Below are positions 1 through 6,252 of a DNA stretch of 8,406 nt, one piece after another. The notes under the pieces were generated by a model, which saw only the letters and a list, made by a program, of their open reading frames with translations, searched no databases and had not been told where the DNA came from. Position 1 is the first letter of the stretch. Each line of letters opens with the position of its first letter. A program made the position numbers and the translations under genes. The stretch is from Pseudomonadota bacterium (GTDB lineage: Bacteria; Pseudomonadota; Gammaproteobacteria; Burkholderiales; Casimicrobiaceae): positions 1-8,406 of the forward strand of contig JAKLIE010000055.1 of NCBI GenBank assembly GCA_022709775.1. The letters run 5' to 3'.

Positions 1-468
1 GGGGTTGGTCATCAAGGCGCGGCCGATCGTGAGCATCTGCTGCTCGCCGCCGGAGAGCTGGCCGCCGCCGTTGTCGATGCGCTCGCCCAGGCGCGGGAAG
101 GTCTCCATCACGCGCTCGAAAGTCCATTCGCGCCGGCCGTCGACGCCGGCGCGCGCGGTCATGATCAGGTTCTCGCGCACCGACAGGTTCGGGAAGATGC
201 CGCGCCCTTCCGGCACGTACGCGATCCCCTGGCGGGTGATCCGGAAAGTCGGCCAGCCGGTGGCGTCGTAGCCGCGGACGCGGACGACGCCGCTGCGCGG
301 CGGCACGATGCCGAGCATGCTCTTGATGAGCGTCGTCTTGCCCATGCCGTTCCGGCCCATGAGCCCGACCGCCTCGCCCTCGCGCACGGCGAAGTCGATG
401 CCGTGCAGCACGTGGCTCGCGCCGTAGTACGTGTGAAGCTCGTGGGCCTCGAGCAGGACGTCAGCCAT
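1..468 (-). CDS. livF: ABC transporter ATP-binding protein, LivF type (3' end cut off by window)
   Basis: One of the two cytoplasmic ATPases of a HAAT-family importer; it powers uptake together with LivG. The reading frame is open from ATG at 468 to the window edge and gives the first 156 residues of a protein usually about 230-240 long. Visible motifs are Walker A GRNGMGKT (residues 38-45), the Q-loop region around the segment PEGRGIFPNLSVRENL, and the ABC signature LSGGEQQ (138-144). This PEGRGIFPNL type of sequence is characteristic of LivF rather than LivG. Walker B, D-loop and H-loop lie outside the window. The start overlaps the livG stop by 8 nt (ATGGCTGA on the minus strand), so translation is probably coupled to livG. 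It is the last visible gene of the leftward operon. Substrate inferred from context: benzoate or a related aromatic acid. Confidence 0.93.
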   Translation of the reverse strand, partial: MADVLLEAHELHTYYGASHVLHGIDFAVREGEAVGLMGRNGMGKTTLIKSMLGIVPPRSGVVRVRGYDATGWPTFRITRQGIAYVPEGRGIFPNLSVRENLIMTARAGVDGRREWTFERVMETFPRLGERIDNGGGQLSGGEQQMLTIGRALMTNP

Positions 469-1219
469 GGCCGTCCTCGTGCCCGAGGTAGGCCCGCTGC
501 ACGTTCGCGCTCGCGCGGATCTGCGCGGGCGGCCCCGACTCGAGCACCTGGCCGTTCACCATCACCGTGATCACGTCGGCGAGCGCGAACACCGCGTCCA
601 TGTCGTGCTCGACCAGCAGGATCGCGTGGCCGGACGCGAGGCTCTTCAGCAGGCCGACCATGCGCACCGACTCCTCGGGCCCCATCCCGGCGAGCGGCTC
701 GTCGAGCAGCAGCACCTCGGGCTCCGTCGCGAGCACCATCGCGATCTCGAGCTGCCGCTGCTCGCCGTGCGAGAGCGCGCCCGCCTGCCGCTCGACGTGC
801 TCGTGCAGTCCCGCGAGCTCGAGGCCCTTCTGCGCCCGCGCGCGCGAGACCGGGTCGCGCGAGGCGTCGGATGCGAGGGCGAGCGGCCTCGGATTGCGCG
901 ACTGCGCGGCCAGCCGCGCGTTCTCGAACACCGTGAACGCCGGGAAGATGTTGGTCTTCTGGTAGCTCCGGCCGATCCCCAGACGCGAGCGGCGGTCGGG
1001 CGGCATCCCGGCGATCTCGGTCCCCTTGAACCGGATGCTGCCCGACGTGGGCCTGAGGTCGCCGGACAGCAGGTTGATGAGCGTCGACTTGCCCGCGCCG
1101 TTGGGCCCGAGCAGCGCATGCAGCTGGCCGCGCTCGAGCGCGAGCGCGACGTCGTCGCAGGCCGTGAGCCCGCCGAACCGCCGCGTGAGGCCGCGCGCGT
1201 CGAGGACCGGTTCAGCCAT
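461..1219 (-). CDS. livG: ABC transporter ATP-binding protein, LivG type
   Basis: Second ATPase of the HAAT importer, 252 residues, normal length for LivG (about 250-260). Motifs in order: Walker A GPNGAGKS (38-45), the LivG-typical SYQKTNIFPAFTVFEN region (85-100) containing the Q-loop, ABC signature as LSHGEQ (149-154, with the His common in this subfamily), Walker B VLLLDEP (169-175), and the H-loop in LLVEHDMD (His205). All catalytic elements are present, so the protein should be functional. The ATG at 1219 overlaps the livM stop by 8 nt, and its own stop overlaps the livF start by 8 nt. Both overlaps read ATGGCTGA, which suggests termination-reinitiation coupling and matched amounts of LivM, LivG and LivF. 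The substrate is not readable from the ATPase; an aromatic acid is inferred from the adjacent benzoate-CoA ligase. Confidence 0.95.
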   Translation of the reverse strand: MAEPVLDARGLTRRFGGLTACDDVALALERGQLHALLGPNGAGKSTLINLLSGDLRPTSGSIRFKGTEIAGMPPDRRSRLGIGRSYQKTNIFPAFTVFENARLAAQSRNPRPLALASDASRDPVSRARAQKGLELAGLHEHVERQAGALSHGEQRQLEIAMVLATEPEVLLLDEPLAGMGPEESVRMVGLLKSLASGHAILLVEHDMDAVFALADVITVMVNGQVLESGPPAQIRASANVQRAYLGHEDGHG

Positions 1220-2174
1220 CGCGCGCCCCGCCGAACAGGCTGCGGCGTATGCGCCGGACGAGATGCCCGAGCCCGCCGGGCATGAACAGCACGATCAGCA
1301 CGATCGCCCCGCCGAGGAAGAGCTGCCAGTGCTTCGTCATCGAGCTGAAGAACTCGTGCAGCATCGTGAGCGCGAACGCGCCGACGATCGGTCCGTACGG
1401 CGTGCCCGCGCCGCCGAGGATCACCATCAGCAGCACGTTGCCCGACTGGTGCCACGAAAGGATCTCGGGGTTGACGAATCCCGACTGCGCGGCCAGCAGG
1501 TAGCCGGCGAGCCCGGCGAGCGCGCCGGCCAGCGTGAACGCGGCGAGCTTGTACGCGGTGACCGGATACCCGAGCGCGCGCATCCGCTGCTCGTTCGCCT
1601 TGATCCCCTGAAGCGCGCGGCCGAAAGGCGAGCGAAGCAGCATCTGCAGGAAGACGAACACCAGCGCGAGCAAGGCGAGCACGACGTAGTAGATCTGGTT
1701 GGGCTTGTCGAGGTCGAAAGGCGCGAACCCGAGGATGGACGCGTCGGGCTTCAGGTTGACGTAGCGCCCGTCGGATCCGCCGCCGAAGTCCGTGTCGTGG
1801 AACACGAAGTAGAACATCTGGGCGAACGCGAGCGTCACCATGATGAAGTAGATGCCGCGTGTCCGCAGGACGAAGACGCCGACGACGAGCGCGCACAGCG
1901 CCGCGGCGCCGACCGCGATCGCCAGCGACGACCACAGCCCGGCCGCGGCCGCCTTCGGCGACAGCAGCGCCAGCGCGTACGCGCCGACGCCGAAGTACGC
2001 CGCGTGGCCGAAGCTCACGAGACCGGTCCAGCCGACCAGGAGGTCGAGCGAAAGCGCGAAGATCGCCATGATCATGATCTTCGTCGTGAGCTCGACGTAG
2101 AACGTCGCTCCCGAGAGCGGGAACGCCGCGACGAGCGCGAGCGCGCAGAGGGGGGCGATCAGGTGGCGCGGCAT
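1212..2174 (-). CDS. livM: ABC transporter permease, LivM type
   Basis: Inner-membrane permease of the HAAT importer, 320 residues, typical of LivM without a long N-terminal extension. The sequence is strongly hydrophobic, with about eight or nine likely membrane segments (roughly residues 5-22, 30-50, 58-75, 82-103, 108-124, 160-180, 205-228, 245-277 and 283-300). Family hallmarks are SLDLLVGWTGLVSFGHAAYF (42-61), TRGIYFIMVTLAFAQM (105-120), and the cytoplasmic ATPase-contacting loop SPFGRALQGIKANEQRMRALGY (around 182-203, the EAA-like loop). The C-terminus is basic (RRIRR), consistent with a cytoplasmic end. The start ATG at 2174 lies 19 nt after the livH stop, with a modest AGGA-like ribosome site very close to it. 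The stop overlaps livG by 8 nt. Confidence 0.94.
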   Translation of the reverse strand: MPRHLIAPLCALALVAAFPLSGATFYVELTTKIMIMAIFALSLDLLVGWTGLVSFGHAAYFGVGAYALALLSPKAAAAGLWSSLAIAVGAAALCALVVGVFVLRTRGIYFIMVTLAFAQMFYFVFHDTDFGGGSDGRYVNLKPDASILGFAPFDLDKPNQIYYVVLALLALVFVFLQMLLRSPFGRALQGIKANEQRMRALGYPVTAYKLAAFTLAGALAGLAGYLLAAQSGFVNPEILSWHQSGNVLLMVILGGAGTPYGPIVGAFALTMLHEFFSSMTKHWQLFLGGAIVLIVLFMPGGLGHLVRRIRRSLFGGARDG

Positions 2175-2193
2175 GGTCCTCGGTTCCGCCGCC

Positions 2194-3054
2194 TCAGCCG
2201 CGCCGGAACAGTCCTTCCGGGCGCCACAGCAGGATCGCGGCCATCAGCACGTAGACGGCGACGCCCGCGTACGCGGGCACGAGCACCTTGCCGAACGTGT
2301 CGACCAGGCCGATCAGCAGCGACGCGGCGAGCGCGCCCCACACCGATCCGATGCCGCCGATCACGACCACGACGAAGCAGATGATCAGCACGTGCTGGCC
2401 CATGCCCGGATAGACCGACGACACCGGCGCCGCGAGCATCCCGGCGAACGCGGCGAGCGCGACGCCCAGCGCGAACACGAGCCGGAACACGACGTTCACG
2501 TTGACGCCCAGCACGCCGACCATCTCGCGGTTCGACGCGCCGGCACGGATCATCATGCCCAGCCGCGTGCGCTGGATCAGCAGGTACAGACCGCCGGCCA
2601 TGGCGAGGCACACGGCCGACATCACCAGCCGGTAGACCGGGTAGGTCATCGTGTCGCCCAGCGCGATCGATCCGGCGAACACCGGCGGGATCGTCACGCC
2701 GTGGACGTCGTTGCCGACGATCAGGCTGCGCAACTCCTCGAAGATCAGGATGAGCCCGTAGGTCAGCAGCACCTGCTCCAGGTGGTCGCGCCTGTACAGG
2801 TGCGAGAACAGCGCCCACTCGAGGAAGAGCCCGAGGACCACCGAGAGGACGATCCCCAGCACCATCGCGACCGCGAGGCTGCCCGTCATCGACGACAGCG
2901 AGAACGCCATGTAGGCGCCGATCATGTAGAAGCTGCCGTGCGCGAGGTTGATGATCCCCATGATCCCGAAGATCAGCGTGAGTCCGCTCGCGACCAGGAA
3001 GAGCAGGAGCCCGTACTGGACCGCGTTAAGGAGCTGGATCAGCGCGAATTCCAT
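2194..3054 (-). CDS. livH: ABC transporter permease, LivH type
   Basis: Partner permease of LivM. The frame is open from an ATG at 3111, but I place the start at 3054. The resulting N-terminus MEFALIQLLNAVQYGLL is the standard LivH beginning and gives 286 residues, the usual family length; the 19 extra upstream codons are Pro/Arg/Cys-rich and look non-coding. Hallmarks: GLTLIFGIMGIINLAHGSFY (24-43), the EAA-like loop TRLGMMIRAGASNREMVGVLG (around 163-183), VVVVIGGIGSVWGALAASLLIG (228-249), and the terminal RPEGLF. Most of the chain is hydrophobic, consistent with about eight membrane segments. No strong Shine-Dalgarno is visible before 3054. It follows livK after an unusually long 328-bp gap and may therefore be expressed at a different level from livK. 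Confidence 0.92.
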   Translation of the reverse strand: MEFALIQLLNAVQYGLLLFLVASGLTLIFGIMGIINLAHGSFYMIGAYMAFSLSSMTGSLAVAMVLGIVLSVVLGLFLEWALFSHLYRRDHLEQVLLTYGLILIFEELRSLIVGNDVHGVTIPPVFAGSIALGDTMTYPVYRLVMSAVCLAMAGGLYLLIQRTRLGMMIRAGASNREMVGVLGVNVNVVFRLVFALGVALAAFAGMLAAPVSSVYPGMGQHVLIICFVVVVIGGIGSVWGALAASLLIGLVDTFGKVLVPAYAGVAVYVLMAAILLWRPEGLFRRG

Positions 3055-3101
3055 GCTTCGGGGGTCCGGGTTCGGGGGACAGGAACGGGCGCCGGCGCAT
3101 T

Positions 3102-3116
3102 CCCGCGACACGCGGG
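3102..3116. repeat. Short inverted repeat, 6-bp arms, 3-nt spacer
   Basis: CCCGCG (3102-3107) and CGCGGG (3111-3116) are exact reverse complements separated by ACA. It lies about 50 nt upstream of the livH start, so in the leftward transcript it could fold as a small hairpin in the livH leader. In DNA this GC-rich, such short repeats occur by chance, so function is uncertain. Confidence 0.25.
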
Positions 3117-3167
3117 TCTGCGCACGTGCGCGCGGGAGCGTCGGTGACGACGGACGGCAGGCGAATC

Positions 3168-3181
3168 CTTCACCGGTGAAG
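3168..3181. promoter_or_regulatory. 14-bp perfect palindrome upstream of livH (possible operator)
   Basis: CTTCACCGGTGAAG is identical to its own reverse complement. It sits about 115 nt upstream of livH and about 30-40 bp downstream of the candidate start site of the promoter-like element at 3219-3247, a usual place for a repressor operator. As RNA, a palindrome with no loop would fold poorly, which favours a DNA-level site over a hairpin. No regulator in the window is tied to it: the sequence lacks the TGCA/GCAAT words of the boxR control region. Confidence 0.3.
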
Positions 3182-3218
3182 CGTCGCGCACCCGTGCGGT
3201 CCGCGCTCCCCGGGCCGT

Positions 3219-3247
3219 ATTGTTGCCTCCCCTGCCCCGAATAACAA
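3219..3247 (-). promoter_or_regulatory. Weak candidate promoter for livHMGF
   Basis: On the minus strand, TTGTTA (3247 to 3242) and AACAAT (3224 to 3219) are separated by 17 bp. Each matches 4 of 6 positions of the sigma-70 consensus, and together they are the most A+T-rich patches in an otherwise very GC-rich gap. The same bases also form an inverted repeat (ATTGTT at 3219-3224, AACAAT at 3243-3248), so they could be a protein-binding site instead. A start near 3212 would give a leader of about 160 nt before livH. Position in the long gap is the main supporting argument; the sequence match alone is weak. Confidence 0.25.
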
Positions 3248-3363
3248 TGGGGCGCGGCAGCGTTTCCGCTCCGCGCCCCGCGCCCTGCTCCCGACCTCGC
3301 CGCCGCAAGCGCCCGCGGCAGGCGGCATCGGGTGTCCCGGTCTCCGGCGGGCGCCGACCTGAA

Positions 3364-3377
3364 GCGGCCCCGGCCGC
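3364..3377 (-). other. GC-rich hairpin just downstream of the livK stop
   Basis: GCGGCC (3364-3369) and GGCCGC (3372-3377) are inverted, and in RNA they would form a 5-bp stem with a 4-nt loop. It starts 5 nt past the livK stop in the direction of transcription. There is no following U-run, so it is not a standard terminator. A 3'-end stabiliser that keeps the binding-protein message more abundant than the permease message is a known arrangement in other ABC operons; here that is inference. Confidence 0.3.
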
Positions 3378-3382
3378 CCGGA

Positions 3383-4564
3383 TCACATCTTGCAGCCGAC
3401 CGCCGGATCCTCGTACGCCTTGATCGCGACGCCGATCGCCTTGTTCTTGCCGCCCTCGACGCGACGCAGGTAGTAGTCCTGGATCGGGTTGCCGGCCTTC
3501 GACAGCGCGAAGGGTCCGCGCGGGCTGTCGATCTTCGCCGTCTGCATCGCCTTGATCAGCGCGTCGCGCTTGCTCATGTCGCCGCCCACCGCCTTCGTGC
3601 CCGCCGCGAGCAGCTGACCCGTGTCGTAGCCCTGCATCGCGTAGACGTCGGGCTCGACGTTGTTGTAGGCTTTCCTGTACGCGGCGCGGAACGCGTTGTT
3701 CTTCGGGTTGTCGAGTTCGTCGGCGTAGTGCAGCGTCGTGAGGAGCCCTTCCGCCGAGGCCCCCTGCGCCTGCAGCGTGCCGTCGGTGAGGAAGCCCGCG
3801 CCGTAGAGAGGAATCGACTTGCGCAGGCCGGCCGCGTCGTAGTCCTTGACGAACTTGACCGCGCCGCCGCCGGCGAAGAACGTGTAGACCGCGTCCGGCT
3901 TGAGCGAGGCGATCTCGGTCAGGAGCGGCTGGAACTCGACGGTCGGGAACGGGAGCGTCAGCTCCTTGACCACCTTGCCGCCGGCCTTCTCGAACGACTG
4001 CTTGAATCCCGTGACCGACTGGTCGCCCGCCGCGTACTTCCACGTGATCGTGACGGCGGTCTTGTGGCCGCGCTCGGCGGCGACCTTGCCCATCGCGACG
4101 CCCGGGGCGGAGTTCGTGAACGAGGTGCGGATGATGTTGGGCGCGCACATCGGTCCGGTGATCTCGTCCTGGCCCGCGTTGGGGATCAGCAGCAGCGCGT
4201 TGTTGTCCTTCGCCGCCTTCGCCATCGCCATCGCGACGCCGGAGTGAACCGTCCCGACGACGACGTCGACCCGGTCGCGCTTGATGAGCTTGTTGACGTT
4301 CTCCGGGGCCTTCGCAGGATCGGACTCGTCGTCGACCGTCACGTACTCGATCTCGCGGCCGCCGAGCCTGCCGCCCTGCTCCTCGATCGCGAGCTTGAAG
4401 CCGTTGGTGATCGCGTTGCCGAGTGCGGCGAACGTGCCGGTGTACGGCAGCATGAAGCCGACCTTCACCTTGTCCTGCGCCAGCGCGGGCGAAGCCGCGA
4501 GCGCAAGGGCGACCGCGGCGGCGAGCGTGCGCAGGCCGCGCGCGGATTGCTTCGGGTACGTCAT
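3383..4564 (-). CDS. livK: ABC transporter substrate-binding protein, LivK type, probably for an aromatic acid
   Basis: Periplasmic type-1 binding protein (393 residues) that captures the substrate for LivHMGF. The N-terminus is a clear Sec signal: basic residues KQSARGLR, a hydrophobic core at about 12-25, and a cleavage site ASPALA-QDK after residue 29. The mature protein begins DKVKVGFMLPYTGTFAALG, the usual first strand of this fold. Further family segments are VDVVVGTVHSGVAMAMAKAA (99-118), the GPMCAPNIIRTSF segment (137-149), YAMQGYDTGQLL (308-319) and the DYYLRR segment near the end. Only two cysteines are seen in the mature part, Cys140 and Cys391, and they could form a disulfide. The sequence resembles the subgroup predicted to bind aromatic acids (Nba-like) more than true leucine-binding proteins; benzoate as ligand is inferred from the neighbouring benzoate-CoA ligase. 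The start at 4564 is fixed by AGGAGG 5 nt upstream. It follows bclA after 46 nt. Confidence 0.92.
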   Translation of the reverse strand: MTYPKQSARGLRTLAAAVALALAASPALAQDKVKVGFMLPYTGTFAALGNAITNGFKLAIEEQGGRLGGREIEYVTVDDESDPAKAPENVNKLIKRDRVDVVVGTVHSGVAMAMAKAAKDNNALLLIPNAGQDEITGPMCAPNIIRTSFTNSAPGVAMGKVAAERGHKTAVTITWKYAAGDQSVTGFKQSFEKAGGKVVKELTLPFPTVEFQPLLTEIASLKPDAVYTFFAGGGAVKFVKDYDAAGLRKSIPLYGAGFLTDGTLQAQGASAEGLLTTLHYADELDNPKNNAFRAAYRKAYNNVEPDVYAMQGYDTGQLLAAGTKAVGGDMSKRDALIKAMQTAKIDSPRGPFALSKAGNPIQDYYLRRVEGGKNKAIGVAIKAYEDPAVGCKM

Positions 4565-4569
4565 GGATT

Positions 4570-4575
4570 CCTCCT
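4570..4575 (-). promoter_or_regulatory. Strong ribosome binding site of livK
   Basis: AGGAGG on the minus strand, 5 nt before the livK ATG (4564). It is a full match to the anti-Shine-Dalgarno core, better than the sites seen before the other leftward genes except the leader ORF. This fits the high expression expected for a periplasmic binding protein and confirms the chosen start. Confidence 0.8.
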
Positions 4576-4610
4576 CGGTTGCGTCGTTTCCGCCGTTCGG
4601 GGCGGTCCCC

Positions 4611-6212
4611 TCACGGGAGCCGCGCCCTCAGCTTGAAGCGCTGGATCTTGCCGGTGGCCGTCTTGGGCAGCTCGTCCAGGAACTCGACCCAGCGCGGGAA
4701 CTTGTACGGCGCCAAGTGCAATTTAACATGCTCGCGCAGTTCGCCGGCCAGCACCTCGCTGGGGGTCCGGCCGGGCTTCAGGACCACGTAGGCCATCGGC
4801 TTGACGAGCCTGTCCGCGTCCTCGCGGCCGATGACCGCCGCCTCGAGGACCGCCTCGTGCGTCACCAGCGCCGACTCGACCTCGATCGGCGACACGTAGA
4901 TGCCGCCCACCTTCAGCATGTCGTCGGTGCGGCCCGAGTAGACGTAGCGGCCGTCCGCGTCGATCCGGTACTTGTCGCCGCTGCGCGTCCACGGCCCCTG
5001 GAACGTCGCGTGCGACTTCTCGCGGTTGTTCCAGTAGCCCTGCGCCGAGGTCGGCCCGTTGACCTGCAGCTCGCCCACCTCACCGTCGGCCACCGGATGA
5101 CCCTCGTCGTCCACCACCCGCAGCCGGTAGCCCGGCACCGGCCGGCCGCTCGAGCCGTAGCGCACGTCGCCGGGCCGGTTAGACAGGTAGACGTGCAGCA
5201 TCTCGGTCGATCCCAGCCCGTCGAGGATGTCGACGCCGAAGTGCCCGGAAAAGCGCTTTCCCACGTGCTCGGGCAGCGCCTCGCCGGCCGAGGTGCACAG
5301 CCGGATCGCCACCTCCTCGCGCTTCGGCAGCGCCGCGCTCGCCATCATCATCGCGAAGAGCGTCGGCACCCCGTAGAAGATCGTCGGCCGGTGCTCCTTC
5401 AGCCGCTTGAAGACCGCCTCGGGCGTGGGCCGCTCGGCCATCAGGATCGTCGTGGTACCGAACGCGAGCGTGTAGGTGAGCGCGTTGCCGAGCCCGTAGG
5501 CGAAGAAGAGCTTCGCCGCCGAGAACAGCACGTCGTCCTCGCGCACGCCGACGATCGGCCCGCCGTGCAGGTAGGCGGTCGTGATCATGCTCGAGTGGAT
5601 GTGCATCGTGCCCTTGGGCGCGCCGGTGGACCCCGACGAGTAGAGCCAGAAGCACACGTCGTCGCGCGTCGTCGCCGCGGCCTCGAAGCCGTCGTCCGCA
5701 TTCTTGAGCAGCGCGTCGAAGTCGAGCGCGTGCGCAGGCCGCGCCGCCTGCCCGTCGCCCGACACGATCACGTGCTTCAGGTGCTTCATCCCGGCGAGGA
5801 TCGGCAGGAACGACGGCAGCAGCGCCCCCGAGACGACGAGCGTCCGCGCGCGGCTGTCGTTCAGCATGTACGCGTAGTCGGCCGGCGTGAGCAGCGTGTT
5901 CGCCGCGATCGGCACGATCCCCGCCTTGATGCTTCCGAGGAACGCGGTCGGGAAGTCGACCGAGTCCAGCAGGCACACGAGCGCGCGCTCTTCGGGACGC
6001 ATGCCCAGTTCGACGAGCGCGTTCGCGAACCGGTTTACACGCCTGGCGAGCTCGCCGAACGTCGTGCGCCCGCGGTCGTCGACGTAGGCGACCTTGTCCG
6101 CCCGCCCCGCGGCGAGGTTGCGCTCGATCAGGTCGTGCGCCGCGTTGTAGTCGCGCGGGATGTCGATGCGCGGCGGCGAGGTGCCGAAGTCGGCGCGCGA
6201 GAGTCCGGGCAT
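4611..6212 (-). CDS. bclA: Benzoate-CoA ligase
   Basis: Cytoplasmic ANL-superfamily enzyme that converts benzoate, ATP and CoA to benzoyl-CoA, AMP and pyrophosphate, the entry step of the box pathway. It is 533 residues, the normal size. Motifs: P-loop YSSGSTGAPKG (191-201), the acyl-pocket region LFFAYGLGN (235-243), SAGEALP (308-314), A5 motif DGLGSTE (331-337), A7 SGDKY (411-415), A8 hinge YSGRTDDMLKVGG (425-437), and the C-terminal catalytic lysine Lys522 in PKTATGKIQR. This lysine is the one controlled by acetylation in related aryl-CoA ligases. The frame is open up to 6311, but the start at 6212 is chosen because GGAGA lies 6 nt upstream and MPGLSRADF begins the conserved part; the 33 codons before it are Arg/Ser-rich. 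2-Aminobenzoate or substituted-benzoate ligases are close relatives, but the box context favours benzoate. A small A+T-rich codon patch occurs near residues 495-498. Confidence 0.95.
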   Translation of the reverse strand: MPGLSRADFGTSPPRIDIPRDYNAAHDLIERNLAAGRADKVAYVDDRGRTTFGELARRVNRFANALVELGMRPEERALVCLLDSVDFPTAFLGSIKAGIVPIAANTLLTPADYAYMLNDSRARTLVVSGALLPSFLPILAGMKHLKHVIVSGDGQAARPAHALDFDALLKNADDGFEAAATTRDDVCFWLYSSGSTGAPKGTMHIHSSMITTAYLHGGPIVGVREDDVLFSAAKLFFAYGLGNALTYTLAFGTTTILMAERPTPEAVFKRLKEHRPTIFYGVPTLFAMMMASAALPKREEVAIRLCTSAGEALPEHVGKRFSGHFGVDILDGLGSTEMLHVYLSNRPGDVRYGSSGRPVPGYRLRVVDDEGHPVADGEVGELQVNGPTSAQGYWNNREKSHATFQGPWTRSGDKYRIDADGRYVYSGRTDDMLKVGGIYVSPIEVESALVTHEAVLEAAVIGREDADRLVKPMAYVVLKPGRTPSEVLAGELREHVKLHLAPYKFPRWVEFLDELPKTATGKIQRFKLRARLP

Positions 6213-6218
6213 CGCAGG

Positions 6219-6223
6219 TCTCC
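6219..6223 (-). promoter_or_regulatory. Ribosome binding site deciding the bclA start
   Basis: GGAGA on the minus strand lies 6 nt before the ATG at 6212 and supports that start over the upstream in-frame ATG at 6311, which would overlap the DUF4863 gene by about 60 nt. Confidence 0.65.
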
Positions 6224-6252
6224 GGTTGCGGGGGCGGTGCGGCGCGGCCCGA

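Larger units (their letters stand above)
3055..3382. other. Non-coding gap between livK and livH
   Basis: This 328-bp stretch separates the binding-protein gene from the permease genes, while all other junctions in the leftward operon are 46 nt or less. I see no credible gene: frames crossing it are low-complexity Arg/Pro/Ala-rich shadows. It holds a GC-rich hairpin just after the livK stop (3364-3377), a weak promoter-like pair (3219-3247), a 14-bp perfect palindrome (3168-3181), a 10-bp palindrome CGCACGTGCG (3121-3130) and a short inverted repeat CCCGCG-aca-CGCGGG (3102-3116). No T-run follows any of the hairpins in the leftward direction, so no classical intrinsic terminator is supported. 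Confidence 0.7.

Noticed and set aside
5..271. 88-codon plus-strand frame at the left edge
   Set aside because: It is antisense to livF, whose Walker A and signature motifs read clearly on the minus strand.
646..1935. 429-codon minus-strand frame overlapping livM and livG
   Set aside because: It is a shifted frame through two genes with intact motifs, and the translation is Arg-rich without domains.
3055..3111. Upstream start of livH at 3111
   Set aside because: The extra 19 residues are Pro/Arg/Cys-rich and would precede the standard LivH N-terminus. The family length is met by starting at 3054.
2173..3147. 324-codon plus-strand frame opposite livH
   Set aside because: The His/Asp/Arg-rich translation is typical of the antisense of a hydrophobic permease gene; livH itself is unmistakable.
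3364..3377. Intrinsic terminator after livK
   Set aside because: The hairpin is present, but no run of T follows in the direction of transcription, so only a stabiliser or processing role is kept as a possibility.
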